The translations under genes were made by a program, and so were the position numbers. The notes under the pieces were generated by a model that worked only from the letters and a program-made list of their open reading frames with translations, was not told the DNA's origin and did no database searches. 64,000 nt of DNA from Cellulomonas sp. (GTDB lineage Bacteria; Actinomycetota; Actinomycetes; Actinomycetales; Cellulomonadaceae): NCBI RefSeq assembly GCF_015234515.1, contig NZ_JADGMY010000028.1, forward strand, positions 457,106-521,105. Reading direction: 5' to 3'. Of the stretch, positions 17,113 through 27,379 are shown piece after piece. How positions within the stretch are numbered: position 1 is the first letter of the stretch; each line of letters starts with the position of its first letter.

Positions 17113-17139
17113 TCAGGTCGGCACCGGGCCGGCCGATGG
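17113..17139 (+). promoter_or_regulatory. Predicted sigma28-type promoter of the EAL-HDOD gene
   Basis: TCAG (17113-17116), 15 nt, GCCGATGG (17132-17139), the same -10 as at flgB and the same spacing as all four copies. It lies 36 nt upstream of the GTG at 17176 and just after fliW. Confidence 0.7.
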
Positions 17140-17175
17140 TGTGGGGGTGAGACCAGCCCCGTCGCAGGAGGTCGC

Positions 17176-18381
17176 GTGAGCATCCCGTCCACCCCCGTCC
17201 GCACCGGTGTGACGATCCAGCGGCAGCCCGTCCTGCACCCCGACCGCAGCGTCTTCGCCTACGCGGTGCGCGGCGTCGTCCCGGACGTCGACGGCCGCCC
17301 GATGCCCGAGGGCTCGGTCGAGCACATGGTCGACGCGATGTTCCGCACCATCGACCTGGAGACGCTCGCCGGCGAGCGCCCGCTCGTCGTGCGACTCACC
17401 CGCGGCCTGCTCGCCTCCCCCGGCGAGCTGCTCCACCTGCCACGCGGCGTCGTCCTCGAGGTCCCGCCGCACGTGCTCGCGGACCCGACGGCGCTCGACC
17501 GCCTGCGCGCCATGGTCGACGACGAGCAGCGCCTGGCCCTCGCGGACTACGTCGGCCGGCCGGACCAGGACGCGGCGCTGCCGCTCGTCCAGATGGTCAA
17601 GGTCGACGCCGCGTGCGACCGCAGGCTCCTCGACGTGCGCGTCGCGCGGGCGTCGTCACGCGGTGCCGTCGTCGTCGCCGAGAACGCCACGACGCCGGCC
17701 CGCGTCGACGCCGCCCTCGAGGCCGGTGCCGAGCTGCTCCAGGGGCCGCTCGTCATCGACCGCCGCCATGAGCCCGAGCGCGCGATGAGCGTCGGCGAGA
17801 TCCAGTGCGTCGAGCTCATCCGCCTCGTCTCCGGCCCGAACCCCGACCCGGCCGCGTGCGCCGACACCATCTCGCGCGACCCGGAGCTCTCCATCCGCGT
17901 GCTCCACCTCGTCAACTCCTCGGCGATGGGCGTGCGGCACAAGGTGGACTCGGTGCAGCGCGCCGTCGTGCTGCTCGGCCCGCGCCCGCTCGGGGCGCTG
18001 GCGACCGCGGCGATCATCGGCTCGACGCCCGCGACGATGGAGACCCTCTGGTACCTGCTCACGCGTGCCACGGCCTGCGGCACGATCGTGGGCGACGACG
18101 TCGCCTACACCGTCGGCCTGCTGTCCTCGGTCGCGGCGCGGCTCCAGCTCCCCCCGGCGACGATCGTCTCCCGCTCCGGGGTCTCGGCCGAGGTGGCCGA
18201 CGCCCTCGAGCGCGGCACCGGCCGCTACGGCCCGGTGCTGCGTGCCGTCCTCGCCCAGGAGCGCAACGACAGCGAGGGCGTCGCCGCGGCCGGGTTCGAC
18301 CCGCGCGACGTCGCCCGCGCCTACCTCGACGCGGTCGCCACCGCGCTGTCCGTCGCGAGCCGCATCGCCGCGACCGGCTGA
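17176..18381 (+). CDS. Degenerate EAL domain plus HDOD domain signalling protein
   Basis: The 401-residue product combines an N-terminal EAL-like segment (about 10-200; TIQRQPVLHPDRSVFAYAVR) with an HDOD domain (about 205-385; SRDPELSIRVLHLVNSS, VQRAVVLLGPRPLGAL). This matches the YuxH-type architecture. An intact E-A/V-L catalytic motif and its metal ligands were not seen, so it is probably not an active c-di-GMP phosphodiesterase and may act as a binding or scaffold protein. GTG at 17176 has AGGAGG close upstream. A sigma28-like promoter at 17113-17139 places it in the flagellar regulon. Confidence 0.82.
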   Translation: MSIPSTPVRTGVTIQRQPVLHPDRSVFAYAVRGVVPDVDGRPMPEGSVEHMVDAMFRTIDLETLAGERPLVVRLTRGLLASPGELLHLPRGVVLEVPPHVLADPTALDRLRAMVDDEQRLALADYVGRPDQDAALPLVQMVKVDAACDRRLLDVRVARASSRGAVVVAENATTPARVDAALEAGAELLQGPLVIDRRHEPERAMSVGEIQCVELIRLVSGPNPDPAACADTISRDPELSIRVLHLVNSSAMGVRHKVDSVQRAVVLLGPRPLGALATAAIIGSTPATMETLWYLLTRATACGTIVGDDVAYTVGLLSSVAARLQLPPATIVSRSGVSAEVADALERGTGRYGPVLRAVLAQERNDSEGVAAAGFDPRDVARAYLDAVATALSVASRIAATG

Positions 18382-18429
18382 CCGCCCGGCGGGCCGACCG
18401 CACGGGCCCCCGAGCAGCCCCGGACGCGC

Positions 18430-18465
18430 CGAGGGCCGGCCACCCCTGCGGGTGACCGGCCCTCG
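18430..18465. terminator. Bidirectional terminator between EAL-HDOD gene and groEL
   Basis: CGAGGGCCGG (18430-18439) pairs with CCGGCCCTCG (18456-18465), continued after one mismatch by a 5-bp inner stem and a 4-nt loop. It lies between convergent genes. Confidence 0.75.
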
Positions 18466-18490
18466 TGCCGTTCAGGTGGTGCTCAGCGAC

Positions 18491-20260
<1,770 letters not shown>

Positions 20261-20269
20261 GTCCAATGG

Positions 20270-20296
20270 TTAGCACTCGACCCCCTCGAGTGCAAG
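20270..20296. promoter_or_regulatory. CIRCE-like HrcA operator 2 (degenerate right arm)
   Basis: TTAGCACTC (20270-20278), 9 nt, GAGTGCAAG (20288-20296). Here the left arm is perfect and the right arm matches seven of nine. It is separated from operator 1 by 9 bp, making four half-sites at 18-bp spacing. It ends 51 bp from the divergent GH15-like gene. Confidence 0.8.
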
Positions 20297-20347
20297 CAGC
20301 AGACGTGTCAGCCCCTTCGCCGAGCGCGAACCCCTAAGGTGCTCGTT

Positions 20348-21811
20348 GTGCTCGACACGGTGGTCGTGAGCCGCGCCCTGCGCACCCGCGCCGGCGCGGT
20401 CACCCTGCTGGGCGGCCTGCTGCTGATCACGAGCACGGCGGGCGGGACCCCCGGCGCCGCGCCGGGCACGGACCCGGTCGACATCGCCGTCGGAGCCGGA
20501 GCGGCCGCGGGCGTCGGGCGGGGGGTGGGCGCCCTGGCCGACGCGCAGATCCCGCTGTACCAGCAGGCCGTGTCGGTCCTGCCGGACGGCGCGCGCGACG
20601 CCGTGCCGTCGGACGCCCTCGCGGTCTACCTGCCCGGCACGCGCGTCCCGGACCCCGCGGCCGCGGTGCTCGCGGGCGCGGTCGGCGCGACACCGACCAC
20701 GACCGTCGTCGTCGGGCCGCGCGCCGCCGCGTCCGCGGCCGCCGAGCAGCACGCGTGGCTCGCCGCCGGTCAGGTCCCCGGGGCGGGGGGACCGCACGAG
20801 GACCTCGCGCGTGCCGCCCTGCTCGACCTGCACTCGCTGACGGTCGCGGACGGGGTCGTCGTCGCCGGCTGGTCCCCGCGATGGCGCTACGTGTGGCCCC
20901 GCGACTCGGCCTTCGTCGCCGTCGCGCTGGCACGTACGGGCCACGTCGACGACGCGCTCGCCGTGCTGGACTTCCTCGCCGGCGTCCAGGCGCCCGACGG
21001 GTCGTTCCACGCGCGGTACCTGCCCGACGGCTCCGGCCCGCCCGACGACCGCGGCCTGCAGACGGACGGCACGGGGTGGGCGATGTGGGCGGCGGGCCTC
21101 GTCCTCGCCGAGGTCGACGACGCGGACCGGGTCGCCCAGGCGCAGCGCCTGGCGCCGCTCGTCGAGCGGTCGGCCGGACGTGCCCTGAGCCTCGTCGCAG
21201 GCGGTCTGCCGCCCGCGTCACCGGACTACTGGGAGGTCGCCGAGGGCGAGGTGACGCTCGGCACGGCCGCACCCCTGGTGGCCGGGCTGGAGCAGGCGGC
21301 GGTCGTGCTCGACGCCGCCGGCCTGCCCGGTCGCGCGGCGGCGGCCGCGACCGGTGCCGCCCGCGCACGCCAGGCCGTCGTCGACGCGTTCGGCCCCACC
21401 GGCTACGGCCGGTACGCGACCCGCACGGTGCCGGACGCCGCGAGCGCGTTCGTCCTCGCCCCGTTCTGGGCGCAGCCGCCGCCCGGCGCGGGCGCCGCGT
21501 GGCAGGCCTCCGTGCCCTCCATGCTCCGGCCGGCCCAGGGGCTGGCTCCGGGGGGCGGCTGGCGCCGCGACGGGGTGTCGTGGACGCCGCAGACGACGCT
21601 GTACGCCTGGGTGGCCGCCGAGCAGGGCGACCCCGCCGGGGCGGCGCACTGGTTGGGCGTCGTCGAGCGGCACCGGACGCCGTCCGGTGCGATCCCCGAG
21701 AAGCTGCTGGCGGACGGCGCACCCGCCGCGGTCGCACCGCTCGGGTGGAGCGCGGCGTGCGTGCTCCTCGCGATCGACGCCCTCGACACCGCGCGCTCGT
21801 CGCCGACGTGA
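20348..21811 (+). CDS. GH15-like glycoside hydrolase (glucoamylase-like), exported or membrane-anchored
   Basis: The 487-residue product has a six-hairpin glycosidase fold signature: WRYVWPRDSAFVAVALARTG (about 176-195), SPDYWEVAEG and SGAIPEKL, as in glucoamylase-like GH15 proteins. A hydrophobic segment at about 15-35 suggests a signal peptide or anchor. It is somewhat short for a multidomain glucoamylase. The substrate is unknown; trehalose or other alpha-glucosides are possible. GTG at 20348 has AAGGTG six bases upstream; GTG at 20339 is an alternative. It is divergent from groEL, sharing the region with the double CIRCE. Confidence 0.75.
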   Translation: MLDTVVVSRALRTRAGAVTLLGGLLLITSTAGGTPGAAPGTDPVDIAVGAGAAAGVGRGVGALADAQIPLYQQAVSVLPDGARDAVPSDALAVYLPGTRVPDPAAAVLAGAVGATPTTTVVVGPRAAASAAAEQHAWLAAGQVPGAGGPHEDLARAALLDLHSLTVADGVVVAGWSPRWRYVWPRDSAFVAVALARTGHVDDALAVLDFLAGVQAPDGSFHARYLPDGSGPPDDRGLQTDGTGWAMWAAGLVLAEVDDADRVAQAQRLAPLVERSAGRALSLVAGGLPPASPDYWEVAEGEVTLGTAAPLVAGLEQAAVVLDAAGLPGRAAAAATGAARARQAVVDAFGPTGYGRYATRTVPDAASAFVLAPFWAQPPPGAGAAWQASVPSMLRPAQGLAPGGGWRRDGVSWTPQTTLYAWVAAEQGDPAGAAHWLGVVERHRTPSGAIPEKLLADGAPAAVAPLGWSAACVLLAIDALDTARSSPT

Positions 21812-21862
21812 CGCCCGGGCCGGCGCGGTGCGCGTCGACCGGTCGGTGCGTGGGACCGCCGG

Positions 21863-22474
21863 TCAGGCGTCGGGGTCGCTGACCAGCACCACGGTGATCC
21901 CGCCGCCGGCCTGCTGGGGTGAGACCTCGATCGTCGGGACCCCGACGGTGGTGGCCACCAGCTCAGCGGTCGGGCGCAGGTCCTCCGACGTGACGAAGAC
22001 GGTGGACACGGCCGGGACGGTACCGGTCGCGTTGTCCGGGAAGACGGCGGTGAAGCCCGCGCCCTCGAGCTCGTCCGCCACACGGCCTGCGAGCCCGGAG
22101 ACGCGCGCGCCGTTGAGCACGGAGACCGGCGTCGCGAGGTCCGGCGCGGGCGGCGGGGGCTCCTCCGTCGCGGGCACCTCGGGCTCGGTGTCGGCCGGGG
22201 GCTCCTCGCCCGGGTCCTCGCCCGCGGCCGCGTCGTCGGGCGGCACCGCCGGCGCCTCCTCGCCCTGGGACGAGCCGCCCGCCAGCGGCAGGTCACCGGT
22301 GCGCGACAGGTACGCGACGGCACCGTAGGCCAGCACGGGCACCACCAGGAGCACGACCAGGAACGGCCACCACCGACTCCAGGCGGACCGGGGCGCACGG
22401 TGGACACCGGTCGGCGCGTCGGGCGAGATCGCGTCGAACTCGTCCTCGGGGTAGGGGTAGTCGGCCTTGCTCAC
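21863..22474 (-). CDS. Membrane-anchored LytR C-terminal domain protein
   Basis: The 203-residue product has a cytoplasmic N-terminus, one transmembrane helix at about 36-56 (WWPFLVVLLVVPVLAYGAVAY), a Pro/Glu/Ala-rich acidic linker (about 65-110), and a C-terminal LytR_C domain with TPVSVLNGARVSGLAGRVAD. Such domains accompany LytR-CpsA-Psr cell-wall ligases in actinobacteria, but no catalytic LCP domain is present. Start GTG at 22474. A TAGCCT box (22482-22487) ends seven bases upstream, suggesting a leaderless transcript. Exact function unknown. Confidence 0.82.
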   Translation of the reverse strand: MSKADYPYPEDEFDAISPDAPTGVHRAPRSAWSRWWPFLVVLLVVPVLAYGAVAYLSRTGDLPLAGGSSQGEEAPAVPPDDAAAGEDPGEEPPADTEPEVPATEEPPPPAPDLATPVSVLNGARVSGLAGRVADELEGAGFTAVFPDNATGTVPAVSTVFVTSEDLRPTAELVATTVGVPTIEVSPQQAGGGITVVLVSDPDA

Positions 22475-22573
22475 GGCCGCAAGGCTAACCGCTCGCCGCG
22501 ACGGGCAGGTCGCGCCCCGCCGCCGGGCCGCCGACCAGCCAGGAGCGACCTGGACGTACCCGGCACCCGGTCC

Positions 22574-22894
22574 TCAGGCCTCGGCGCCCAGCCGGCGCGC
22601 GGTACGGGCCCGCTGGCGCGACGACCGCATGCGGCGCAGCCGCTTGACGAGCATCGGGTCGTGCGCGAGCGCGGCCGGGTCGTCGATGAGCGCGTTGAGG
22701 AGCTGGTAGTACCGGGTGGCGGACATGTCGAACAGCTCGCGGACGGCCTGCTCCTTGGCGCCTGCGTACTTCCACCACTGCCGCTCGAACGCGAGGACCT
22801 CCCGGTCGCGCGGGCTCAGCCCGTCGCTCCCGCGCTCGTCGTCGCGCAGGTCGTCCCCGACCACGTGGGTCGCCGTGCCGGCTGTGCCGTCCAT
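22574..22894 (-). CDS. DUF3263 family protein
   Basis: The 106-residue product matches the actinobacterial DUF3263 family, with [39 protein letters not shown] and [19 protein letters not shown] in order. The middle segment resembles a helix-turn-helix, so DNA binding is plausible but unproven. ATG at 22894 has GAGGAGGAG upstream; an in-frame ATG at 22939 lacks one. It is divergent from ung, and a 24-bp palindrome lies between them. The neighbour with the LytR_C domain is a common actinobacterial arrangement. Confidence 0.85.
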   Translation of the reverse strand: MDGTAGTATHVVGDDLRDDERGSDGLSPRDREVLAFERQWWKYAGAKEQAVRELFDMSATRYYQLLNALIDDPAALAHDPMLVKRLRRMRSSRQRARTARRLGAEA

Positions 22895-22947
22895 GGCTCT
22901 CCTCCTCGCGGGTCGTGCCGTGGGTGCTCCGCCCGGCATCGTACGCG

Positions 22948-22971
22948 GCGAACGACACGGGTGTCATTCGC
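22948..22971. promoter_or_regulatory. Palindromic operator candidate between DUF3263 gene and ung
   Basis: GCGAACGACAC (22948-22958) and GTGTCATTCGC (22961-22971) form an 11-bp inverted repeat with one mismatch and a 2-bp centre. It lies 54 bp before the DUF3263 start and 70 bp before ung. No regulator was recognised for it. Confidence 0.6.
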
Positions 22972-23040
22972 ACGCGCGGGTGGTGCCGTGGTCCGCCGAC
23001 CCGGCGACGTCGGGGCCGTGGGGCGGTAGCCTGCGTCGCC

Positions 23041-23715
23041 GTGAACGCACCCCTGGAGGACCTGGTCGCACCGGACTGGGCGCACGCGCTGGCGCCCGCC
23101 GAGCCGGCGCTGCGTGCCGCCGGGCAGTTCCTGCGCGACGAGGTCGCCGCCGGGCGGGAGTACCTGCCCGCGGCGGACGCGGTCCTGCGCGCGTTCCACC
23201 GCCCGCTCGCGGACGTCCGCGTGCTGGTCGTCGGACAGGACCCGTACCCCACGCCCGGGCACCCGATGGGCCTGTCGTTCGCGGTCCAGGCGGACGTGCG
23301 GCCCCTGCCCCGCTCGCTCGACAACGTCTTCCGCGAGCTGGTGGCCGACGTGGGGGTCCCCCGTCCGACGACCGGGGACCTCACGCCGTGGGCGGACCAG
23401 GGCGTCATGCTGCTCAACAGGGTGCTCACGGTGCGCCCCGGTGCGCCCGCGTCCCACCGCCGCAGGGGCTGGGAGCAGGTGACCGACCGTGCGATCGCCG
23501 CGCTCGTCGAGCGCGGCGGGCCGCTCGTGGCCGTGCTGTGGGGCCGCGACGCGCAGTCGCTGCGGCCGGCCCTGCGCGACGTGCCGGTCGTGGCGAGCGC
23601 GCACCCCAGCCCGCTGTCGGCGTCGCGCGGCTTCTTCGGCTCCCGGCCGTTCTCCCGGGTCGACGCGCTGCTGCGCGAGCAGGGTGCCGACCCCGTGGAC
23701 TGGCGCCTGCCGTGA
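23041..23715 (+). CDS. ung: Uracil-DNA glycosylase (family 1)
   Basis: UNG removes uracil from DNA as the first step of base excision repair. The 224-residue product matches family length. The water-activating motif [10 protein letters not shown] contains the catalytic Asp67; [14 protein letters not shown] contains His188 and the minor-groove loop. Start GTG at 23041. TAGCCT at 23027-23032 lies eight bases upstream with no ribosome binding site, consistent with a nearly leaderless transcript. The divergent neighbour is the DUF3263 gene. Confidence 0.96.
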   Translation: MNAPLEDLVAPDWAHALAPAEPALRAAGQFLRDEVAAGREYLPAADAVLRAFHRPLADVRVLVVGQDPYPTPGHPMGLSFAVQADVRPLPRSLDNVFRELVADVGVPRPTTGDLTPWADQGVMLLNRVLTVRPGAPASHRRRGWEQVTDRAIAALVERGGPLVAVLWGRDAQSLRPALRDVPVVASAHPSPLSASRGFFGSRPFSRVDALLREQGADPVDWRLP

Positions 23716-23767
23716 CCCACGGGCGGACACCGGCCCGCGGCGGTCCCGTTCGTCGCATGATGGGGGG

Positions 23768-24610
23768 ATGACGTCGCACGAGGGGTCCCGTCCTACGACC
23801 GCCGGCGCTCCCCTTCCTGCCGGTCCGCCGCGCTGGACCCGCTACGTCGCCTGCGGCGACTCGTTCTCCGAAGGGTTGTGGGACGCGCCCGACGGTCCGG
23901 ACGCGCCGCTGCGCGGGTGGGCCGACCTGCTCGCGTCCCACCTGTCGCGCCGCCGCACGGACGCCGGCTCCGAGCCCCTGCAGTACGCGAACCTCGCTGT
24001 CCGCGGCCGCCTCGTGCGGTCCATCCTCACCGACCAGGTGCCGGCAGCCCTCGAGCTCGAGCCCGACCTCGTCAGCATCGTCGGCGGCGGCAACGACATC
24101 CTGCGCCCGTCCGTCGACGTGGACACCGTGGCGGCCGACATCGAGCGGACCGTCGCTCAGGTGCGCTCGCGCGGCGTGGACGTGCTGCTGAGCACCGGCT
24201 TCGACACGCGGGACAGCCCGCTGGTGCGGGCGACGCGAGCTCGCGTGGGCGTCTTCAACGCGCACATCTGGTCGATCGCGCGGCGGAACGGCGCCTACGT
24301 CCTCGACCCCTGGGGCATGCGCAGCCTGCGGGACTGGCGCATGTGGTCCGACGACCGGATCCACCTGACCACCGACGGGCACGCGCGCGTCGCCCAGGGT
24401 GCGCTGGTCGCCCTCGGGCAGTCACCCGACCGCGCCGACTGGGACGACCCGCTCGCCCCCCTGCCGCCCGTCCCGCGGCTCGCCCGGGCCCGGCAGGACG
24501 CCCGCTGGCTGCGCGAGCACGCCTACCCGTGGGCGACGCGGCGACTGCGCCGACGGTCGTCCGGGGACCTGCTGAGCGCGAAGCGGCCACAGGCGCTCCC
24601 CGTGGAGTGA
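23768..24610 (+). CDS. SGNH/GDSL-type hydrolase
   Basis: A predicted serine esterase or lipase-like hydrolase of the SGNH superfamily. In the 280-residue product, block I is ACGDSFSEG with catalytic Ser32, block III is GGGND with Asn109, and block V is SDDRIHLTTDGH with Asp196 and His199; the catalytic set is therefore complete. No signal peptide is evident. An Arg-rich C-terminal tail (about 235-280) follows the domain. ATG at 23768; the ribosome binding site is weak (GGGGGG directly adjacent). The substrate cannot be told from sequence. Confidence 0.88.
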   Translation: MTSHEGSRPTTAGAPLPAGPPRWTRYVACGDSFSEGLWDAPDGPDAPLRGWADLLASHLSRRRTDAGSEPLQYANLAVRGRLVRSILTDQVPAALELEPDLVSIVGGGNDILRPSVDVDTVAADIERTVAQVRSRGVDVLLSTGFDTRDSPLVRATRARVGVFNAHIWSIARRNGAYVLDPWGMRSLRDWRMWSDDRIHLTTDGHARVAQGALVALGQSPDRADWDDPLAPLPPVPRLARARQDARWLREHAYPWATRRLRRRSSGDLLSAKRPQALPVE

Positions 24611-24640
24611 GCGACCCGCGGTGCCGGTGGGTCCGGCGCC

Positions 24641-25810
24641 TCAGTGGTCGTCCGCGAGGACCCCGAGCCGCATGGTGGCCTCCACCCGGGCACCCGTCGG
24701 GACGCGCGGCACGACACGCAGCGCACCACCCACGAGCCGCAGCCGCTGGTCCAGACGCGCCGTGCCCGACGCCGGGTCCGGCTCGGCGGGGGGCACGTAC
24801 GGGTCGCCGTCGTTGGACACGACGATCCGCAGCTCGTCGGCCACCAGGTCGAGCTCCGCCTCGACGAGCGCGGGCGGTCCGTTCTTGAGCGCGTTGGACA
24901 CCGCCTCCTCGACCACGCGCACCGCCAGCAGCCGCTCGGCGACCGTCAGGCCCACCGCGGACGGGTCGTCGACGGCCCGCAGCCCGTCACCCACCCGCAG
25001 CCGAGTCGCGATCGTCGCGGGCAACCGGCCCAGCAGGGCCCGGACCGCCGGCACCAGGCCCAGCTCGAGCCGGTCCGGGTACAGCAGCCGGCTCATCTGA
25101 CGCACGTCCTGCTCGCGCGACTCCGCCAGCTCGGCGCGTACCAGCGCGATCTCCTCGGCGACCTCCGGCAGCACACCGGCGGCCCCCTGCTGGACCGCCG
25201 CGAGCCGCGCGTCCACCACCAGCAGCCGCTGCTGGACCGTGCCGTGCAGACCCTCGGCGACCTGCCGGCGCACCCGGATCTCCTCCGCCTCCAGCGCCTG
25301 CAGCGCGAGCTCGACGCTGACCGCCTGCCGCTCCACCGCGCGCGTGGTGACCCGCATCCGGCGACGCGAGACGAGGGCCCACACCCCGATGCCCGCGGAG
25401 ACGAACGCGATGAACGCCCCGGTGGTGACCTCGGCCGCCAGCATCGGCTTGTCGTCCAGCGGGTGCACGCCCAGCACCACCTGCGCCGCGACCCGCAGCA
25501 CGCCCATGAAGACGGCCGCCACCGCCGCGCGCCCGACGACCGCGACGACGCTCCGGGGGCGGTGGGCCCGCAGCACCGCCAACGCCGCGACCAGCCCCAG
25601 CACCGCGGTGCCGTTCGCCACCAGCCTGCGCCACAGGTCGACCTGCGCCCACTCGGGCACCAGCTCGGAGTAGATCCACTCGCTCTGGATCGAGGCACCC
25701 AGCGCGAAGCCGAGCGCGACGACCCCCGTGCCGCGCAGGAGCGTCAGACGGTCCGCCGCCTCGTCGTGCCGCCGCACGGCGGCGGGCGTCATGTCACGGT
25801 CGACCGCCAT
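24641..25810 (-). CDS. Two-component sensor histidine kinase, NarL-system type
   Basis: The 389-residue product has five or so predicted membrane helices in the first half (about 25-155, for example VVALGFALGASI, AVLGLVAALAVL, GAFIAFVSAGIGVWALV), then a coiled dimerisation segment with the probable phosphoacceptor His in AEGLHGTVQQRLL, and an HATPase region with VVEEAVSNALKNG (N box). The absence of a classical HisKA motif and the LuxR-type partner put it with HisKA_3-like kinases. ATG at 25810 has GGGGGA upstream. It is divergent from its likely partner response regulator. The signal is unknown. Confidence 0.82.
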   Translation of the reverse strand: MAVDRDMTPAAVRRHDEAADRLTLLRGTGVVALGFALGASIQSEWIYSELVPEWAQVDLWRRLVANGTAVLGLVAALAVLRAHRPRSVVAVVGRAAVAAVFMGVLRVAAQVVLGVHPLDDKPMLAAEVTTGAFIAFVSAGIGVWALVSRRRMRVTTRAVERQAVSVELALQALEAEEIRVRRQVAEGLHGTVQQRLLVVDARLAAVQQGAAGVLPEVAEEIALVRAELAESREQDVRQMSRLLYPDRLELGLVPAVRALLGRLPATIATRLRVGDGLRAVDDPSAVGLTVAERLLAVRVVEEAVSNALKNGPPALVEAELDLVADELRIVVSNDGDPYVPPAEPDPASGTARLDQRLRLVGGALRVVPRVPTGARVEATMRLGVLADDH

Positions 25811-25896
25811 CGTCCCCCACCCCTCACGTCGACGTGCGCCGAGCCGTCCGCGCACGTCGCAGGCGCAACAGCCCAGGCGTGACCATACTGGTCCGG

Positions 25897-26568
25897 ATGA
25901 TCCCTCCACCGTCCCGACGCCTGCGCGTCGCCCTCGTCGAGGACCAGCCCCTGTTCCGCTCGATGCTGGAGCGGACGATCGCCGACATGCGTGGCCTCGA
26001 CGTCGTGGCCGCGGTCGGCACGGTCGCCGAGGCGCGCCGGATCCTGCAGCCTGGCGTCGCCGACGTCGTGGTGCTCGACATCGACCTGCCCGACGGCAAC
26101 GGCATCGCGCTGGGCGTCACGCTGCGCCGCGCGCAGCCCGATCTGGGGGTGCTGCTGCTGTCCGCGCACGACGCGATGGACCTGCTGCTCGACCTGCCGC
26201 CCGATGTCGCGCACGGCTGGTGCTACCTGTCGAAGAACAGCGGCACGAGCGAGCAGGTCCTGCTGCGCGCCGTCCACGCCGCCGCCGCAGGTGAGACCGT
26301 GCTCGACCCGGCCCTGCTCGACCGGGTCTCCCCGCGCGTCGGGTCCGCGGTCTCACGGCTGACGCAGCGCCAGTACGAGGTGCTGCGGCTGCTCGCCCAG
26401 GGGTTCTCCAACGCCGGCATCGCCGCGAGGCTCGAGATCGCCGAGAAGTCGGTCCAGAACCACGTGTACGCGGTCTACTCGGCCCTCGGCATCGACGCCG
26501 AACCCGCGCGCAACCCGCGGGTGAGGGCCGCGCTGCGGCTCCTCGAGGAGACGGGGCCGTCCCTGTGA
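25897..26568 (+). CDS. NarL/FixJ-family response regulator
   Basis: The 223-residue product has an N-terminal receiver domain (about 8-125; VALVEDQPLFRSML, phosphoacceptor Asp in VVVLDIDLPDGNG, about residue 61) and a C-terminal LuxR-type helix-turn-helix (about 160-215; LTQRQYEVLRLLAQGFSN, AEKSVQNHVYAVYSALG). ATG at 25897 follows CATACT (25884-25889) by seven bases, so the transcript may be leaderless; an in-frame GTG at 25879 is an alternative. It pairs with the divergent membrane kinase. Confidence 0.9.
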   Translation: MIPPPSRRLRVALVEDQPLFRSMLERTIADMRGLDVVAAVGTVAEARRILQPGVADVVVLDIDLPDGNGIALGVTLRRAQPDLGVLLLSAHDAMDLLLDLPPDVAHGWCYLSKNSGTSEQVLLRAVHAAAAGETVLDPALLDRVSPRVGSAVSRLTQRQYEVLRLLAQGFSNAGIAARLEIAEKSVQNHVYAVYSALGIDAEPARNPRVRAALRLLEETGPSL

Positions 26569-26620
26569 TCCCGGCGTGCGGTCCGCACGCCCGTCCGTCC
26601 GGAACGAGGAGGTCGTCGTG

Positions 26621-27379
26621 GTGCTGATCGGGGCGCACGTGCGCGGTACGGAGCCCGTGACCGAGGCCGAGCGTGTGGGTGCGCAGGCCGTGCAGGTCTT
26701 CCTCGCCGACCCGCAGGGCTGGAAGAAGCCGGTGCGTCGGGAGGACGCCGACGCGCTCGTCGCCTCCGGGCTCGGCATCTACGCGCACGCGCCGTACCTG
26801 GTGAACGTCGCGTCGACCAACAACCGCATCCGGATCCCGAGCCGCAACATGATCGCCCAGCACACCGCGGCCGCCGCCGACCTGGGCGCGCGCGGGCTCG
26901 TCGTGCACGGGGGGCACGTCGGCGACGGCGAGGACGTCGCGGTCGGTATCGACAACTGGCGCAAGACCTTCGAGCGCGCGACGTTCCCCGTACGCGTGCT
27001 CGTCGAGAACACCGCGGGCGGCGAGAACGCGTGCGCCCGCACGCTCGACCGGTGGGCGATGCTGTGGGACGCCATCGGCGGGTACGACGTGGGCGTGTGC
27101 CTCGACACGTGCCACGCGTGGGCGGCGGGCGAGGACCTCGAGACGATCGTGGAGCGGCTGACGGCCATCACGGGACGCGTCGACCTCGTGCACGCCAACT
27201 CCTCGCGCGACCCGCACGGCTCGAGCCGCGACCGTCACGCCGGCTTCGCCGACGGCACGATCCCTCTCGAGCTCATCGCCCACGTCGTGCGCGAGGCCGG
27301 CTGCGACGTCGTCGTCGAGACGCCGGCCGAGACGCAGGCCGACGACATCGCGTACCTGCGCGAGGCGCTCGACCTCTAG
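26621..27379 (+). CDS. nfo: Endonuclease IV-type AP endonuclease
   Basis: Deoxyribonuclease IV cleaves abasic sites in base excision repair, using a cluster of metal ions. The 252-residue product is of the short actinobacterial type. It starts LIGAHVRG; HAPYLVNVAS, VHGGHVGDG, VLVENTAGGENACA, VCLDTCHAWAAG, VHANSSRDPHGSSRDRHAGF and VVETPAET supply the expected His, Glu and Asp ligands. GTG at 26621 has AGGAGG eight bases upstream; the preceding GTG at 26618 is also possible. A tiny DUF1540 gene follows without a gap. Confidence 0.9.
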   Translation: MLIGAHVRGTEPVTEAERVGAQAVQVFLADPQGWKKPVRREDADALVASGLGIYAHAPYLVNVASTNNRIRIPSRNMIAQHTAAAADLGARGLVVHGGHVGDGEDVAVGIDNWRKTFERATFPVRVLVENTAGGENACARTLDRWAMLWDAIGGYDVGVCLDTCHAWAAGEDLETIVERLTAITGRVDLVHANSSRDPHGSSRDRHAGFADGTIPLELIAHVVREAGCDVVVETPAETQADDIAYLREALDL

